A stretch of DNA of 7,720 nucleotides from Nitrospira sp. (GTDB lineage Bacteria; Nitrospirota; Nitrospiria; Nitrospirales; Nitrospiraceae): NCBI GenBank assembly GCA_012032965.1, contig JAAUPT010000064.1:1-7720 (forward strand), in the 5' to 3' direction. Below, one piece after another: positions 6,135 through 7,720 of this stretch. The position numbers were made by a program, and so were the translations under genes. The first letter of the stretch is position 1. Each line of letters starts with the position of its first letter. Under the pieces are notes generated by a model. That model searched no databases and was not told the origin of the DNA. It saw nothing but the letters and a program-made list of their open reading frames with translations.

Positions 6135-6185
6135 CAACTATAGTTGAAATCACCCATTTAATCATTCTTACCACAGAATATTCTG
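6135..6185 (-). promoter_or_regulatory. Two perfect 12-bp palindromes and a -10-like hexamer before the carbonic anhydrase gene
   Basis: CAACTATAGTTG (6135-6146) and CAGAATATTCTG (6174-6185) are each perfect 12-bp palindromes, with centres 39 bp apart, in the 130-bp spacer upstream of the carbonic anhydrase start (6119). The first contains TATAGT, which reads as a good -10 hexamer on the minus strand, though I find no matching -35 hexamer. A start site there would leave a very short leader that still contains the GGAGG ribosome site. The arrangement would suit a repressor or activator dimer controlling this gene. That is inference from symmetry and position. Confidence 0.35.
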
Positions 6186-6249
6186 GTTAGGAAAGAGGGT
6201 TATCCAACGCACTTGCCGTGAGATGAAACGACACCTCAATCGATCAAGG

Positions 6250-7182
6250 CTACTCCTTCGGAGGTAAGACAGAGGCGTGGTCGCTGGTGATCAACCATTC
6301 ATTACCGTCCCATTTGTAGATGAAAGTGTAGCGCGCTCTGACGTCTGCTCCATTGTCGGTGAACCTGAATGTGTAGAGGCCTTCGTCAATAGCTGTGTTG
6401 CAATTGAGCACGATCGTCCGTGACACGACACGCCCTACAGGTCGATGTTTGAGAAAATGACGAAAGTATTCTTCTTTTTCGTCGAGCGTCAATCGAGGGC
6501 GGGTGGACGAGACCGGAATGAGCACAGACTTCGGCGCGTAGTTCGCCATGACTCTGTGGGGGTTGCCTGATTTCAGCGAATCGTTCCAGCGGTCGAACAA
6601 CGCGGCAATCTCATCCTCTGTGGCCGCGACACAATCTTCCGGGTGCTGTGCAACGGCATGGTGCTCCTCTTCCGGGGGAGCTTCCTCCACCGGCACCGCC
6701 GAGGAGTGGTGACTGGTGATCAGCCACTGTGTGCCGTCCCACTTATACGTGAAGGTGTACCGAGCTTTTACGCTGGCGCCGGTCTTTTGGAAGGTAAACG
6801 TATAGAGGCCCTCGTCGATCGCTGAATTGCAATCTAATTCAATCGTGCGCGAGTCAATACGCCCTGAGGGCCCGTTCTCAAGAAAGTGATGGAAATAGTC
6901 CTCTTTCTCGAGCGCAGTCACACGTGGTTTGCTTGAGACCGTGGGAAGTAACACAGATTTCGAAGCGTAGTTGGCCACAACCTTATGGGGATCACCCGTC
7001 TGAACTGAATCGTTCCAACGGTCGAACAATCCGGCGATATCCTCCTCACTGGCTCCAACGCAGACTTCCGAATGTTTCGCAATGGCGTGATCGGATTCCT
7101 GGAGCACCCCTATATGCTGATTCTCTGCACAACTCAATAGACCAAGAGCAACAACTGTCAGCAGCAGAGCAAATCCCTTCAT
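6250..7182 (-). CDS. Lipoprotein with two tandem NTF2-like (SgcJ/EcaC or CaMKII-association-domain type) domains
   Basis: Function unknown; it is membrane-anchored by lipid and periplasmic. ATG 7180-7182 is chosen because GGAGG lies upstream and because it gives a lipoprotein signal MKGFALLLTVVALGLLSC, with lipobox LLSC and lipidated Cys18. The 310-residue protein then carries two copies of a 133-residue domain, residues 32-164 and 175-307, joined by an acidic/proline linker (VEEAPPEEEH). The copies align without a gap and share about 85 of 133 residues. Shared blocks include LFDRWNDS, the G-PH-V-ANYA-KSVL segment, EYF-HFL, IDEGLYTF and YKWDG-WLITS. This is the cone-shaped NTF2-like/SnoaL fold family; such domains often bind small ligands or dimerise, and the CaMKII-like subgroup is common in bacteria without any kinase. 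Two fused copies could form the usual dimer within one chain. It lies upstream of the carbonic anhydrase on the same strand but each gene seems to have its own promoter region. Confidence 0.85.
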   Translation of the reverse strand: MKGFALLLTVVALGLLSCAENQHIGVLQESDHAIAKHSEVCVGASEEDIAGLFDRWNDSVQTGDPHKVVANYASKSVLLPTVSSKPRVTALEKEDYFHHFLENGPSGRIDSRTIELDCNSAIDEGLYTFTFQKTGASVKARYTFTYKWDGTQWLITSHHSSAVPVEEAPPEEEHHAVAQHPEDCVAATEDEIAALFDRWNDSLKSGNPHRVMANYAPKSVLIPVSSTRPRLTLDEKEEYFRHFLKHRPVGRVVSRTIVLNCNTAIDEGLYTFRFTDNGADVRARYTFIYKWDGNEWLITSDHASVLPPKE

Positions 7183-7294
7183 GACCCACCCCTCCACATT
7201 AGGAATGATGACCCACGCACCACATACGAAATAAACGTATAACAACGGACACGGGAACAAAACAGGCGAAAATACCAGTAGTGCAGCGGGCGGG

Positions 7295-7324
7295 ATTATA
7301 GATTCGGGCCAGTCGATTTATCAA
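7295..7324 (-). promoter_or_regulatory. Near-consensus sigma-70 promoter for the tandem NTF2-like lipoprotein gene
   Basis: On the minus strand TTGATA (7324-7319, five of six bases matching the -35 consensus) is followed after 18 bases by TATAAT (7300-7295, perfect -10). Transcription would begin near 7288, leaving a leader of about 105 bases before the lipoprotein ATG at 7182. This is the best promoter match in the window and it points at the right gene. Confidence 0.6.
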
Positions 7325-7622
7325 TAGCCTCGTAACACACGCACAAAATAGTAATTCATGAAAGTCGCGTTCCTAACTAAATAGGGAGATCAAACTTAGG
7401 GAGAAATACAAACTCGTGGTCCCAATTGAGCAGGACGATTCTTTACGGTAGGTCTTCGGCTGGTCTCTTATCGACTTGGCTAACTCTTGGACTCAGAAAT
7501 TAACCAGATTGCGAGATCATAGTCTTCTGATTGTTCGATTCCAACTCGTATAATTACCTGAGTTTACACAAATAAATACTTAATAGTTACGGGCCACGCC
7601 TCGTGTGTCATCGGCCTGACCA
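7325..7622. other. AT-rich gene-free spacer
   Basis: About 300 bases with noticeably lower GC than the flanking genes and stops in all frames I checked. A TATAAT lies at 7549-7554 on the + strand, but without a good -35 hexamer and with no + strand gene after it. I see no repeats, tRNA-like folds or clear terminator for the partial gene on its right. It may hold upstream promoter elements for the lipoprotein gene. Confidence 0.5.
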
Positions 7623-7720
7623 TCAAGATTTGGCGCCCTTCTTCCCGAAGTATTCCTGACGGCCGACGGCCACGTCCGCGACATACATAAAACCGGAATG
7701 CCGCTCAAAGATCGGGCGGA
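7623..7720 (-). CDS. C-terminal end of an unidentified protein, 5' cut by window
   Basis: The last 31 codons of a minus-strand gene read RPIFERHSGFMYVADVAVGR, then QEYFGKKGAKS and TGA at 7623-7625. The absence of stops, the GC-rich third positions and the natural mixture of a hydrophobic strand (GFMYVADVAVG) with a charged tail support a real coding end. I do not recognise the family. The other two minus frames give either a stop after four codons or a low-complexity Arg/Ser-rich peptide. It points toward the lipoprotein gene but is separated from it by an AT-rich spacer. Confidence 0.5.
   Translation of the reverse strand, partial: RPIFERHSGFMYVADVAVGRQEYFGKKGAKS

Noticed and set aside
1..7720. 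Mobile element, CRISPR array, phage defence or toxin-antitoxin system
   Set aside because: No transposase, terminal repeats, spaced direct repeats, nuclease motifs or paired small genes are visible on either strand.

Overview
The window is an ordinary chromosomal stretch of a Gram-negative bacterium. Signal peptides, a lipobox, a predicted outer-membrane beta-barrel and a periplasmic-type alpha-carbonic anhydrase support this. The gene mix and the style of the proteins remind me of Nitrospira/Nitrospirota, but that is an inference without a database search. I see no mobile element, CRISPR array, rRNA or tRNA.

Layout from left to right. On the + strand are the C-terminus of glycine cleavage T protein (gcvT) and, 70 bp later, a NUDIX hydrolase of the ADP-ribose pyrophosphatase type, with a single-base frameshift inside its Nudix box. 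A strong hairpin at 790-815 separates this unit from a convergent minus-strand gene for a small, secreted, Lys/Glu/Gly-rich protein with 15-residue repeats, also frameshifted. After a 440 bp gap comes fabI (enoyl-ACP reductase, + strand), frameshifted near its 3' end, then a secreted TPR protein (+). arfB, a GGQ ribosome-rescue hydrolase, lies on the minus strand and converges on the TPR gene. A DUF2490-like outer-membrane protein (+) converges on a small minus-strand protein of unknown function. The right part is minus-strand: an alpha-carbonic anhydrase (frameshifted), and upstream of it a lipoprotein made of two tandem NTF2-like domains with a near-consensus sigma-70 promoter. An AT-rich 440 bp spacer and the last 31 codons of an unidentified gene close the window.

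The genes do not form one pathway. They are housekeeping functions (one-carbon metabolism, nucleotide clean-up, fatty-acid synthesis, ribosome rescue) mixed with envelope proteins.

The most striking property is that four of the ten genes are broken by a one-base-type lesion while the flanking protein sequence stays fully conserved on both sides. Because fabI is normally essential, and three of the four lesions look like the loss of one base, uncorrected sequencing or assembly errors are the most economical explanation. The most interesting real biology is the tandem NTF2-like lipoprotein, the repeat-containing small secreted protein, and two perfect 12-bp palindromes in front of the carbonic anhydrase gene. 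I found no convincing new multi-gene system.
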